Assembly: GCA_004335835.1 (NCBI GenBank)
Contig: RWJK01001335.1
Span: 1 to 64,000, forward strand
Source of the DNA: Scenedesmus sp. ARA3
Taxonomy: Eukaryota > Chlorophyta > Chlorophyceae > Sphaeropleales > Scenedesmaceae
Reading direction: 5' to 3'
DNA: 64,000 bases
Of this stretch, positions 1 to 11,600 are shown one piece after another. The notes beneath the pieces were generated by a model. It made no database searches. It saw nothing but the letters and a program-made list of their open reading frames with translations, and had not been told where the DNA came from. The position numbers and the translations under genes are program-made. Position 1 is the stretch's first letter; each line of letters begins with the position of its first letter.

Positions 1-2280
1 TGCGGTGTGCAGCTCATCTGCAACGGCTGCGATCAATCAATTTTGTTGACATACCAGCAGAAACAGTCTTTCCTCTCGAACGTTCAGCATTCATCAATGT
101 ATGTTTTGACACCTTCTTTGTTTGTATTATGACACATGACAGCCGTGGTACTCAGAGCGGCGATCACTTCAACAACGATTAATAATCGTTAGTATGTTTG
201 TCCTAAAAACTTTGACGCAAAGTAAAACCAGAGGTAGCATCTGCGTTGTTCATTGAACACTACCAGTGCAGGTGTTCTGCTTTTGCAGCTATGCCGTGAA
301 AGCTGCTTGCCGCGTGTTTGACTCTGTAAGTTTGCAAGTGATGGAGAGATGCGTTTGGCGTGGCTGCAAGGTACTCTGAGGAAGATCACTGGCATGTTCG
401 CGAACGCCTCCGCAGGCAGCAAGGGGCCTTCCCTAGACAGCTGTGCCAAACTCACAGACAAGCACCTTGGAATGTTGCCAGTAGTGTTTGCAAGCAGTCA
501 GAGCTTTAAATTGATGAGCACTACACGCTTCTGCTGTCCTTCAAGCCGTACAGCTAGCTTCGCATAATCCCTTCGCAACACATGAGAAGTTCGCAAGAGC
601 CTGCGAAGGGTATGCGAAGGGTATGCGAAGCCCCCTGTTGGCAGAGTGCTGCCAACAGCAACCCATGTTCGGCCTAGTTTTCACATATGGAAAGTAGACT
701 GTTCCGCGCCATATGTCCACAACGCCCATGCACACTGCACATGTCTGAACGCACGCTTTGACCACAGCGCAATCAGGCACAACAGAGGCACTGACAAATC
801 ACACATTTTGCAACGCAAGACATGCCATGTGTGTTTGTGGAGAGTGTGTGCATGATCAAAGCAGGTTTGGTTACTAACAAAATGAGGATGGTGCAGCGCA
901 GCACGAGAGCCACATGACATATGCAGCACAAGCAGCAGCCAGCAGACCCAGGCTGTACATTCTGAAATCACAAATGCGCTGACGATAAGGTTCACATCAC
1001 GACGCACAGCTTGCGCAGCGCTGCTCAGGCAATACACACCCAGAAAGCGCACCGCTATTGTAGGCACAATGCACGGCATGTGCTGTGCAATGCTGACTAC
1101 CAGGCAGGACCGAGTGTTTTGAGTGCCTGCAGCGTACTGAAAAGCTACAGTGCAAGCATATCCAGCAGTCTGCCGGATGCAACAGCCTAACACATGGCAT
1201 GCACACGCCTGCACCAGGCAGGCCTAACATAGGCCGAACTTCTGCCGATCAACTTGAATGCCCCTGAATACCGCATCGAACCCCTGGCGGCACTAACACC
1301 ACCAGAAGGCAGCTGCCACATAACAACCAGTGACATAAACCCACAGCCGCGCCCACCAGAAGCAAACCGCAGGGCACTAGCCTGAAATAACTACTGTTGA
1401 AACGCCTGTCTGTTCGGTCGGCAGGTGTGTTATCAGCACCACACCATGGCAAGATGCATTGAATTCCATGGCAGCGCTGTAATGCTGTGGCAAAAACTGT
1501 GCATGAGTAGGCTGGACAGCCATGAAGAACAAACTACCAGCAGCAGCACTGCTTCACTCCCGCTGCCATTTGCATTGTTAAACCAGCAGACATCGTTTGC
1601 TTCATACATTGCGGTTCATGCACACTGCATGCCGTCAAAGGTTGATGCCTCATCCATCAGGCGCCATGCTGTGCTGCAACCGCAACATCCATCAGCACGC
1701 ACAATTTGCTGAAGCCGGTTGGCAAAACAAGCTTGCAGCTGGTTGGCAGCGCAGCCAAAACACGATGACTGCACTGCTGTGCCCCTGCTGCTTGTGCCAG
1801 CCAAGTAGAATCAGCAGCCAAGCTGCCTCTGCTGCTGCCAGACGCCAGCCGTTCCTGCTGTGCGGCATAGCTTTACCCCCGCTGCTTGCACATCCCACCG
1901 TTTGATGCTGCTTTGCCATTGTACTTGCTGTTGTGCAGCGGAACAAGATTTCCGTTCCAAAACAACTCACATATTGTGCATGACCCTGCTGATCCAGCAT
2001 CCGCTGCAGCCATTCAGCATGCTGCCTGGTATCTGCCCTTTCCTTTCCAAGTCATGCTCGCCATCAATGTATGTTGCTGCAGGTCACACGCAAACAACAA
2101 CAGTTCGCGCGCCACTCCCTGCCGCTGAATGCTCCCCATGCTGCGAGCTGCATGGCAGCTGTCCTGTCCACAACCACCGCCCCCTGGGCCTGGTCTTCAA
2201 GCAGTACCGCAGCTTCCACACGGCAAGCACAAGCCGTGCGCAAATGCCGCAGCAGCGCGGTTGCATAACTTGCAGGTGGT
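1..2280. other. Intergenic, no gene recognised
   Basis: The open frames here are short, lack recognisable motifs and overlap on both strands. Base composition is less repetitive than in the genic parts. Apart from the hairpin repeat near position 600, nothing supports a feature. The right end is presumably the 3' flank of the minus-strand gene that stops at 2281. Confidence 0.6.
557..649. repeat. Hairpin-forming dispersed repeat, copy A
   Basis: Positions 587-649 (63 bases) recur without a mismatch at 32820-32882. The core holds three iterations of GCGAAG separated by GGTAT. The left arm 557-577 is the reverse complement of 613-631 apart from a two-base bulge, so the unit can fold into a stem of about 19 base pairs. 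No coding potential is seen. It could be a MITE-like or other short interspersed element; family unknown. Confidence 0.75.
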
Positions 2281-4413
2281 CTACTCACTGCCGCTGGCCG
2301 GTTGCTTCTGCTCCGTCACCAATGCTTCTACTGCTTGGGCCAGGGCGATGGGTGAGGCCACCCAAGGGTAGCACGCCAGCACAAACTGCACAGTTGAAAC
2401 ACATAGCAGGGGGCAGGGCAGTATGGTCAGCAGGCAGTTGGTTGCAAAACGGCTGAAGTGCCAGGGCGATGGGTGAGGCCACCCAGGGGTAGCACGCCAG
2501 CGCAAACTGCACAGTTGAAACACGTAGCAGGGGGCAGGGCTGTATGGTGAGCAGGCAGTTGGTTGCAAAACGGCTGAAATGCCAGTGCGATGGGTGAGGC
2601 CTCCCAGGGGTAGCACGCCAGTGCAAACTGCAGCAGTGACATACGTACCAGGGCAAGCCAGAAGACACAGAAACAGAGCAGCATGGTTAGCGAGCGGTTC
2701 CTGTAAACGACTGTGAATGCAGACGCACGCGGTATAGCACGGACTGCAGCACCATGTAATGCACCCACACAGAGCACTATTCAACACAATCAATGCACCT
2801 GCGGCTCCAGCCACCACCAACGAAGGTGCATCAATGACGCTGTGCGGACCGCACTTGCATTGGCTACACTTGAAGTAGAACAGCAAACATCCCACAGCTG
2901 CGGGCGTCACCTGTGCCATCTGCTTCCAGGTAAGGCAGCCCTGGATGCAGCTGCTGGCGCAGTGCTTCAACACAGCCTCCTTGCGCAGCAGCAGCTGCAG
3001 CTGCGACAGCTGCTGCTGCCGCTGCTGCTGCAGGCCCCACTCACGTTCCTGCTGCTGCAGCACAGCCTGCTGTGGCCTGCACGGCTCTGTCAGAACCCCT
3101 CTGAGACCCCCTGCTGCTGCTGCTGCTGCTGCTGCTGGAGGCGCTGCAGTATCATCTGACATGCCCCCTTGGGGCGTCGCTGCTGCTGCTGTTGCTGGTG
3201 GTGCTTCGGTTGCTGCAGCATCACCTGTTGTCAGCGGCTGATCCTGCAGCTGCTGCTGCAGCTGCTGGCGAGCTAGCACTGCTGGCTCTGTCAGTTGCCG
3301 GAAGAAGCGCAGGGCTGTGACAATGCGCTGCTGCTGGCGGCTGCTGAGCACCAGCTGCTGCGCAGCTGCTTGGTACAGTGGCGGGTGGTGCTGCTCCAGC
3401 TGCTCCCCTGCAATTAAAATGTGTGTTACAAGAATGTTATAACATTGGCAACATCTTCAAGCCATGTAGCTGCATTAGCCAGCTGCATGATGGCACGGCG
3501 TGCTGCAAGCTTGCAGTTGTGACGGAGAGTCGGCAGCTTACATGTAAGCATGTGAGCAAAATGAGCATCAAACATCAAACATTATAAAAGACCAAGTGCT
3601 GACAAGCTACGCAGCTGACAAGCATATTCTGTTGCATACAGCACCCTGCTGCTTCCAGCACTCACCAGTGAGCACATTGCTGATGATGAAAGCATGAGTC
3701 AGCTGCTCCCTGCCTCCCTGCAGCAGCGCATTCAGCTGCGCCCAATAGCCCCGCAGAGCACACTGAATGCTCAGCAGCGCCGCAATTGCTGCTGCTGCTA
3801 TTGCTGGTGCCGCTGCTTCATCAACCCCGCTGCTGCTGCTTGGTGTGGTACTGCTCATTGGCGTGCCTGCATCCTGCTGCTGCTGCTGTTCTAGCAGGTT
3901 GATGTGTGCTGCAAGAGTGCTGACAGTGTGCCGGTGGTCTTGCTGCAGCTGCTGCAGTGTGATCAAGTCAGCAGCTAGTGGTGGCTGAGGCAGCAAGCGC
4001 ATGACTGGCCGCAGAGGGTCGTGTTCTGGCGCAATCAGGCTGTGCGCTGATGGCTGAAACTGCCCTTGGCCTGCGCTGTGGATGTCCTCCGGCTGCTCAT
4101 GCTGTGGTGAGCAGACTGCAGGTGGGACCGCTGACACATCAGGTGCAAATGAAGCGCTGCAGCTGATGCCACTACTGCTGCTACTGCCTTGCTGAATGTT
4201 GAGTCCACCAAGCTGCAGCAGCAGCTGCTGCTCCTCAGCTGAAGCGTTGCCGCCGAAAACGGAGCTAAAGGCGTCGAGCACGGCATTCAGCAGCAGCTGG
4301 CGGTAAATGAGTTGCTCCTTCTCCTGTTCGAGGTGAGCGACTGTCTCCTGCTTGGCTTGCAGTTCCTGCGTAAGCCGTTTGATCGCTTCACCCGGCTGCA
4401 CTTTATACGGCAT
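2281..4413 (-). CDS. Coiled-coil, bZIP-like protein (hypothetical)
   Basis: Three exons join in frame to 449 residues: 4413-3666, 3407-2911 and 2385-2281. The start MPYKVQPGEAIKRL leads into a leucine-heptad helix (about residues 10-50, QELQAKQETVAHLEQEKEQL). A Ser/Gln-rich middle follows, then a helical segment (YWAQLNALLQGGREQLTHA) running into LVLSSRQQQRIVTALRFFRQ. The last exon encodes FVLACYPWVASPIALAQAVE. Zipper, helical bundle and a late CYPW-type motif recall C-terminal halves of chlorophyte bZIP regulators, but no basic DNA-binding region is visible, so DNA binding is not claimed. Donors are GTGAGT and GTGACG; acceptors end TGCAG. The final exon start is triplicated downstream in the same intron. 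An upstream exon with a basic region cannot be excluded. Confidence 0.6.
2339..2665 (-). repeat. Tandem triplication of a terminal-exon 3' splice region
   Basis: A unit of about 121 bases occurs nearly three times (real exon start at 2385; copies at about 2506 and 2627). Each copy carries a 3' splice site (TGTGCAG or TGCAG) followed by the coding start for LACYPWVASPIALA. Only the copy nearest the stop codon continues to the gene's C-terminus. The other two lie inside the intron and would be decoy or alternative exon starts. Confidence 0.85.
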
Positions 4414-5726
4414 AACTACAGTGTGATTTTCCGTCTACCACAGATCTGGGGCCTGCACACGGAGCATGACGAAGTGAAGCCTGCAGTGAAGTTGGTTCCG
4501 ACTCTCCCAGCTCATGGCGTGCATGTTCACGAGCAAACAAAGTGGTGTATGCTGTAGGCATGTTTAGAAAGGAATAGAACCTGCTTCAGCACAACAAAGG
4601 CGAGGTTTTTGCGTGAGTCATCATGCGAGTGACACGTCTCAGCCAGGTGGGTAACCTTCACTCAAAGGTTATCAAAGCCCCCCTTTGTGGGCTTAGCCTC
4701 TACTGTGGCGATCGAGGTTTCCAGGGTATAAACTTGCACAGATTACTTGGTAAACAGGCCCAGTTGCGTCATGAGACAGCTGCTGGTTGAACCAGCACCA
4801 GTGCGGTACTGCCATCACGCGTGGTCCACGGTGTGCCACTGGGCCAGTGACTCACCATTTACACGTGCACTCAGTCATCCAAGGCACAGTCTAGCACGTG
4901 ATCAAGCAGGGATATCACCACCAATGCATATCTCTGGCAGCGGTGGCACCCACGATGATGGTGTCACATGATCGCCTGAGCTGGCCAATCAGCACCACTG
5001 TAAAACGACAAATTCTAGACAAAGCCAGGATACCGAAGTACACTGGTCATGCACAGCTGCGCACCTTCAAGCAATGCTGAGCCAGAAGAACCCCGTCAGA
5101 GTCTCCTGACACTCCAAGTGGGGCTGTTCATGTAGGCACGGCGCCACTGTGGCGCGGCAACAGCCTTGCTATTGATGAGCTATTAGCAATCGTCACCATC
5201 GCGTGCTCACAGTGCAAAGAAAACAGGCTGCGCTGAACACACATGCGCCAACAACAAGCAGGCTGTGCAGTGCATCATCTACTGGTCAACGCGTTGACCA
5301 TATGGCGCATCTTTGACTGCTGGACCTGCTGATCAAACGTCAACAACAACGGCACGTGCATCGAGGTGGCCTCATGATGATCATGCAAATGCATGCTGTA
5401 GCAGCGCTGCTGCTTGTTGGGTAAAAACAAAAATAACCTGACCGTGCTGTTGATAGGATCTTAAATCAGTCAAAGACAGGGCCTCACAAGTAATGGTGAG
5501 GCGTCATGCCAAAAAATGGCTCAAAAGCGTGGTCCACAAAAAGTAGCCACAGCTGCTGTTGCTGCAGGTGCTGCTAGGACTGCCGTGCGCTTCCGAAACA
5601 AATCCTTATGCTCCGCTTCCAAAACACATAGCCCATCTGATCCTGCATTGTTGCCGCCTGCACCATGCCGCAGTTGTGCTCACCAGCAATGTATTGTACT
5701 GAATGTTGCTGCTGCGGCTGCCGCGG
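4414..5726. other. Intergenic, no gene recognised
   Basis: No frame shows a recognisable protein or splice-joined exon set. The segment holds the 5' flank of the minus-strand bZIP-like gene (left) and the 3' flank of the DUF971 gene (right). The left part should contain the promoter of the former, but no motif can be assigned. Confidence 0.5.
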
Positions 5727-6439
5727 CTACTGCTTCGCCTTCGGCTTCAGTTTGCGCGGGTCCCTGCTGGCGCCCTGCTCCCTGAGTGCTGCAATGTACT
5801 GCTTGGCTCTGCTGAACTTGTGCTGCCCCAGGTCATGCAAGTAGTCCCAGGTGTATAGCCCTGTGCTGTGCAAGTCATCAAAGTTGATCCTGCAGGCGCA
5901 GCACAGCACGCAGCAGTCAAAGGGCATTCGTGGGGCAGCTCAGCACGACGTCACATCACAATCCAGCAGACAACCAGAACAAAAGCCTGCCTGTGTGGGG
6001 CCGGGCTGCTGTTGCTGAGACAGCCGTATGACTGGTGATAATGATAATATGCAGCAGGTGGAGGACACTCCAAATCACCTGACACTCCAAATCACCTGAC
6101 AGTACTGCATGCGCTGATTGCCGCCTGTGCTCACTGGCAGGTCCTGGCTGTTGAATAGCTCATTGCAAGACTGGAGCCTAGGTGTCGCCCTGCTTGGTGC
6201 CATTGAAAATGTATCACGCGCTAGCTCTGAGCCCCCCACACCCTCTTCGGTGCAAAGTTCATCCCCAACTCAAATGATTGAGGAGCCATTGACAGGCACA
6301 TTGAGCAAAGACACCAAATACTTTGAGTGAAATTTCGAAGCTTTTAACAGCGAAAAAGACAACGCACCTCACTGCGTAGTTGCCCACAGGCTCCAGCCCC
6401 ATGATGCCAACGTGACGCCGCCCTGCCGCCACCTGCGGC

Positions 6440-6488
<49 letters not shown>

Positions 6489-7271
6489 CAGTGCTGCTTT
6501 ATTCCCTGGCTGTACTCAGATGCAACAGTGGTTCTAACTCGTGCTGCAAAAAGGTGCCAATTTGTATCTGCAAGAGCTGACATCCATGTGCAGCTGGTGA
6601 CAGGCAGCTGGTGACAGACTGCTTGCAGGCACGAGGCACGTCTGCTGCAGCTGGGGTGGTATTTGAAGTACAGTGCTCTATAGCTGACGCTTGACATGAC
6701 CGTGACATCATTTGAATAATTAATTAATGATTAATGATAGTGGTAGTTGCAGGAGCAGCAGATGTGCTTCAGCAGGCATGCGCGTGTGCATCTCCACCTT
6801 GACATTGCCTCCAGTTGAGCAGTTTTCAGCTGAGGGGCTGCACACCCGCAGCAGCTCAGCTGAATACTTCGACACTGAACCGTCCGAGAACGTCACTTCC
6901 AATACCTGCGGTGAGATTTTGAAATTGGCTGTCAGGCATGATACTTGCGTAGGGAGTAGCAGCACAGCAGCAGCACAGGCAGGACAGCAGTACCCAACCA
7001 CTGCAGTGCTGGGCTGCCCCGCCCTCTGCTGGCACGGTTTGCTGTCTACAGACACGTGCGTTCGTTGCAAAGTTATAATGTAGCTGATAATATTTGATTT
7101 GAAACAGCTTGCGCACGACCAACGGACCTTTTCCTTCTTGTGCAGGTGTAGTGCTGTCACCGAGATCAGGCTGCCCGTTTGACCCCCTGTCGCACTAGAG
7201 AGCCGGCGAAACCAAGAAAAAGCGTATTGTAAGTCTAGTAGCAACAACAGACGCGCTGCCTGCAGCAGCAT
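5727..7271 (-). CDS. DUF971 (GBBH-like N-terminal domain) protein
   Basis: Four exons join to 159 residues: 7271-7128, 6905-6798, 6432-6368, 5889-5727. The domain is nearly the whole protein: HLHKKEKVLEVTFSDGS, YSAELLRVCSPSAE, GRRHVGIMGLEPVGNYAVRI, then FDDLHSTGLYTWDYLHDLG. This is the DUF971 fold found at the N-terminus of gamma-butyrobetaine hydroxylase and as stand-alone proteins, some linked to Fe-S/Mrp contexts; its biochemical role is unsettled. The start MLLQAARLLLLLDLQ is hydrophobic with Arg and FRRLSSAT following, compatible with a mitochondrial presequence. The exon 2 donor is a weak GTGGAG. The acceptor of exon 3 follows a pure (CTG)n tract. The tail is basic (RDPRKLKPKAKQ). Confidence 0.9.
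6441..6487. repeat. (CAG)n tract inside DUF971 intron 2
   Basis: An almost perfect (CAG)n run of 47 bases on the plus strand. On the coding (minus) strand it reads (CTG)n and ends in CCGCCGCAG at the 3' splice site of exon 3, so it sits where a polypyrimidine tract is expected. Confidence 0.9.
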
Positions 7272-8663
7272 GGGTCTTAAGCGGATGCAGCACAATTGAG
7301 CCCTCCTACTGGGGAGACGCTTCGCACTGCTCTGGCACGTGAAATCGACACTAACGATGGCAAAAGCTGGAAGGCCTGCAGGAATGACGCCTAACTCACA
7401 ATATTGTGTGCTTGGTGCTGGCATGCTGCAATGTCATCCTGCTGTAAACCATAACAACGCTGATGTGGCAGGCAACAGCAATGATCAGTCTGGGAGACAA
7501 GCGAATGAGTGGAAAGTATGCGACTAGAATCAAAGCCTCCCGATGATATACCAAGGCACAAGCAGCAGCTGCTTGTCAACTGCTCATCAGTCAACGGCAA
7601 CAGGCTGCCGCCCAAACCCTCCAGCAAACTGCACCATGCAGTACTGTCAGTGTTGGTCAGCACTGGTCGGCGGTACATGCAGACTACAACACACGGAGCA
7701 TCTGTCATGCTTTGCTACGCCCTTGCGCCGTTCACAATGATCATTATTGCCAGTAGGCATTGCCAGGTGTGCATGCAGCATTGCATGCGTGGCCGATGCC
7801 AGCAGAATGCAGGAGTGAACAAGCTAAGTAGAAGGGGAAGAAGAGAAGAGAATAGAAGTATGATTGGGGGTGGGAGGAAAACATGGCGCCAATGCTGATG
7901 CCGTCGGCAGATCTCTGCATAAATCCATGCACGCTGGTTTGCAGCCAGCTGCTTTCTTAGTCATGCCACACACTGCACCACAGCCGTATAACCGCACAAA
8001 GAACGCAAGTACTACTGCAGTACAGCGGCAGCAGCATGAGTGCTTTTTCATGCAACTTTGGCACTCACACGCGTGCACAATCAACTTCAGTTGATCTGCA
8101 CTTCATGCCACATCAGCTTCTGGCACTAAGCAAAGGTGCAAGAACAGCAAACCAGAACAGCAAGCCGGAACAGCAAGCACCTGTTGCTGACTCGGCAGGT
8201 CGGGCCTGCTTGTGGGAGTGGGATAACACCAGTCGTGTGAGCAGGGAACTGACAAATGTCAAACACTTGCAGCAACAATGAGAGCCATTGCATCAAGGCC
8301 CCAACAGCCCCATCAACATGCTGTGTTGATGCAGGGCGTAATGCCACTGCACTGCCCGGCCCTGGTGGCTGATGGCAACCCATACAGCCATTCAGAGCTA
8401 ATTCAGTAAGGGCAGCAGACCAATCCACTTGCTCCCCCTGCTGCATGCAACAGTACGCAATGGCATGCAAGCTACGTTGATCATATCTAGCTTTTGAGCA
8501 GTGCAAAGCACGCTGCATGCAGTGTCGCAACGACACTCCAGCACAAACGTCTATCTTCTCCCACTCACCACTACTGCAGTGAATGCATAACATCATACAC
8601 AACTACCTGAATACTTCAACTTGTCAGCAGGGGCAAGTGCAAAAACGAAGGACAGGCCTACCC
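7272..8663. other. Intergenic, no gene recognised
   Basis: Scattered open frames on both strands have no similarity I recognise and cannot be linked by splice sites. It should contain the promoter of the DUF971 gene (right of 7271) and the 3' untranslated region of the minus-strand membrane-protein gene ending at 8664. Confidence 0.5.
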
Positions 8664-11600
8664 TTACCCCAGGTACCCCCCAGCAGCAGAAGGGGCCACC
8701 TTGCGCGGCCGCCGTGACCCATACATCCATGCATGCCACACAGACACACACAGCACAGCCAGCCGGCCACACTGCACCACGCTCAGCAGCAGCACCATGC
8801 CCGACAGCGCACACACCGCAGTAATGCTCGCCTTACTGCTCCTGCCTGTCAGCGCCAGAGGGCTCCCCTGCGCCTTTGCATAGTCCCAGATGCACAGCAC
8901 GCCACAAAATGCCAGCAAGGTGTGACCTGTCGCCAGCAGGGCCTCCCATATTGCACCTGCCACGTCAGCAAATGGATTCACCCCAATCACATACACCAGC
9001 CAACCCAGGTGCAGCAGCGCAACCGCCCACAGCTGCGGCTCGCGCACCGCCAAGCCCAGGCCAACCGTCCCCAGCAGCGCGCAGCACACCCCCGCAAGTG
9101 CAGCAAACACCACGTTTGCAACGAGCAGACCTGGCCGGCTAGCCTGCAGCAGCTGCTGCTCCTGCTGCACAGTCTGCTGACCCACACCACCCACAACATC
9201 CCACAGCAGCGGTCCAAAGCGAGCCATATACTGCAGCCGCCCCACCACCAGCTCATTCAACTCGCAGCTTCCGCAGCCTTGCAGGAGACCTACCGCCTGC
9301 GCCCACGCAGCACAGCTGCCCCCTCCAGCCAGCCTAGTAGCCCTCATGAAGCCACCCCGCACTGCTACAGCGCCATCTGCGTCCTCAGGTCCACCCTGAT
9401 ACCCCAGAACCAAGCTGTCAAGAGTAGTCCGTGTTCCACGCAGCAGCAGCGGACCAGCAACTGGCCGGCCCAGGCCGGACGGCAGCACGCCGGCGTTCAC
9501 TCCAGCTGCCAGCAGCTGTGGCGGCAGCGGCTGCGCAGGCTCGGGCGGCAGCGGCCGCGGCGGCAGCACTGCGTCCGGCTTCAGGCGCTGCTTGCGCAGC
9601 CGGCGGCGCAGTTGCGCCCTGCGCTGCGCCTCGCGGATCTCCTGCAACGGGGGGCAACAGCACAAGATACACACAGCACAGCAACGGCAAGCAATCAGTG
9701 CGGGTCATGCACTTGTGGGACATGGTGTGTGGGGCATGGAGGCATGGCTTGGAGCTGTACCCGACAGATCTCCTGCAATGCCTCGTCAGCAGCACAACAG
9801 GGAGCACGCAGAGCTGAAAGCTTGGCACGCTGATTCCCATAGGCAAGAGGGGCCCTGCGCTGCGCCTCGCGGATCTCCTGCAACGGGAACCACAGGCAAC
9901 ACCAGGCAATGATAACAGACTGCGCATCAATAGGTTTGTGAGGCATGAAGGCATTGCCTGGGACTGCACTTCACGCATCTCCTGCAAAGAATTGTCAACA
10001 GCACAATGGGAGCAAGTATAGCTCAAAGCAGGGCATGTGGGCGCATCCGTGCATGTTAAAATGGCTGGCAGCTCATTCATGCGTTGTTCGAGGGGGAAAG
10101 CAACGCTGCCTACCCCTGCTGTGCATGTGCCGCATGCTGCTAGAAATGGCGCCCAGCAAATGCGCAGGTGCCCCATTCAAGCCCCTCAGCACACAAGAAG
10201 CAAGCCACGCTGCCGCTGCAGCCTCACCTGCAGGATCTGCTGCCGCTGCAGCTCCTCCACCTCCCCATCATTCACATCCGCAACAAAGCCGTTGACAGAC
10301 GCCACGCTGCTGCTGCCCAGGTGCTGCCCCGCGCCGGCGCTGCTGTATGCATACTGCCGGCCAATGCCGCCGCTGCCGCTGCTGCTGGCAGCCTCTGCCT
10401 CATCTGCCTCCCCTACGGGCCGCCCATGCTGCTGCTGCTGCTGCTGCTGCTGCTGTGTCGTACTGCCCAGCACTGCTGCGCCTGGTGATGCTGCCAACAC
10501 AGCCCCCTCCCGCTGGTGCTGCTGCTGCTGCAGTTGCTGCAGCTGCTGCTGCAGCTCGCAGGCATTCAGCGACTTCCAGCTCATGGACAAGAATGCACCC
10601 TGCCGCATGTGCTGCTGCAAGCGCACTTGGTGCTGTAGCAGCGTATCTGCCGCCTCCTGTTCACAGCTGCTGGCGTCTGCTGCTGCTGCAGATGGCCTTG
10701 CTGCTTGGAAGGGTGTCGCACACGGCGTCCACGGACCGCGTGCTTCCTCACAACTGGCATCACTGCCTGCTGCTGCCTTCTCAACCACTGCCTCTGCTAC
10801 TGGCTGTCCCGCCCTTCTCATGGGCTGTATCGGGTCCAGCTGAACAGTCCCCGGCCCTGAAAATGCTGCTGCCAAAAGACCGCCCATCGTCTGGTGATGC
10901 ATTGCGCCTTGCGCATTGCCAGCCAAGGATGCTGCAGGTGTCTCTGGCTCGTCTGGTCCAAGCATAGCATCCTCGGCAGTAGCCAGAATGTGCACAGCCG
11001 CCCAGGCATACACAGCAATCGCCGCGCAGCAGCTGCTCAGCATTGCGGCCAGCACCATCCACATCGTCTGCCCCGTGCCGGCCAAGCACCCAGACCAATG
11101 CACCACTGCCGGCAGGCCTATCAGGACAGCCACCAGCAGCAGCTGTGGCACCTGCACAGGTGGCGGCTGCAGCAAGCCCTGCCGTGGCCGCCGCTGCTGC
11201 TGCTGGCAGCTGCCGCTAAACACCCAGGCCAGCACATGCAGCAGCATCGCCAGCACCAGCATGCCAACTGACACCCCTAAGCTCCAAAACAGCCCGTCCC
11301 ACGCTTGTATTGCCGGCCCCTTCACATCACGGGCGAATGTGACAGTCCCAGGCAGCTGCGGCTGCACTGCTCTGGCCGCCAGGGGCAGCTGCTCCAGCTG
11401 ACTCGCAGTGCTCAGTGTGCTGACATCAAACAAAGCAATGATCGCGCTGCTGCTGCGCTGCATCTCAGATAGCCAGGCATCCTCAATGCTGCCCTCTGCT
11501 GCTGCTGCCGGCTCCCAGCTACCAGTCTCAGCTGCGGGAGCCACAGCCAAGCGAGCGGCCATGCCATGCGTGTATACATCAGCTGCCTGCGTTGCTGCCG

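Noticed and set aside
4640..4740. GCCCCCCTTTGTGGGC hairpin considered as a structured RNA
   Set aside because: Single short stem with no further conserved elements.
8733..9833. 366-codon plus-strand open frame, Gln/His/Arg-rich
   Set aside because: It is the complement of the membrane-helix exon of the TRP-like gene; composition follows from the opposite strand.
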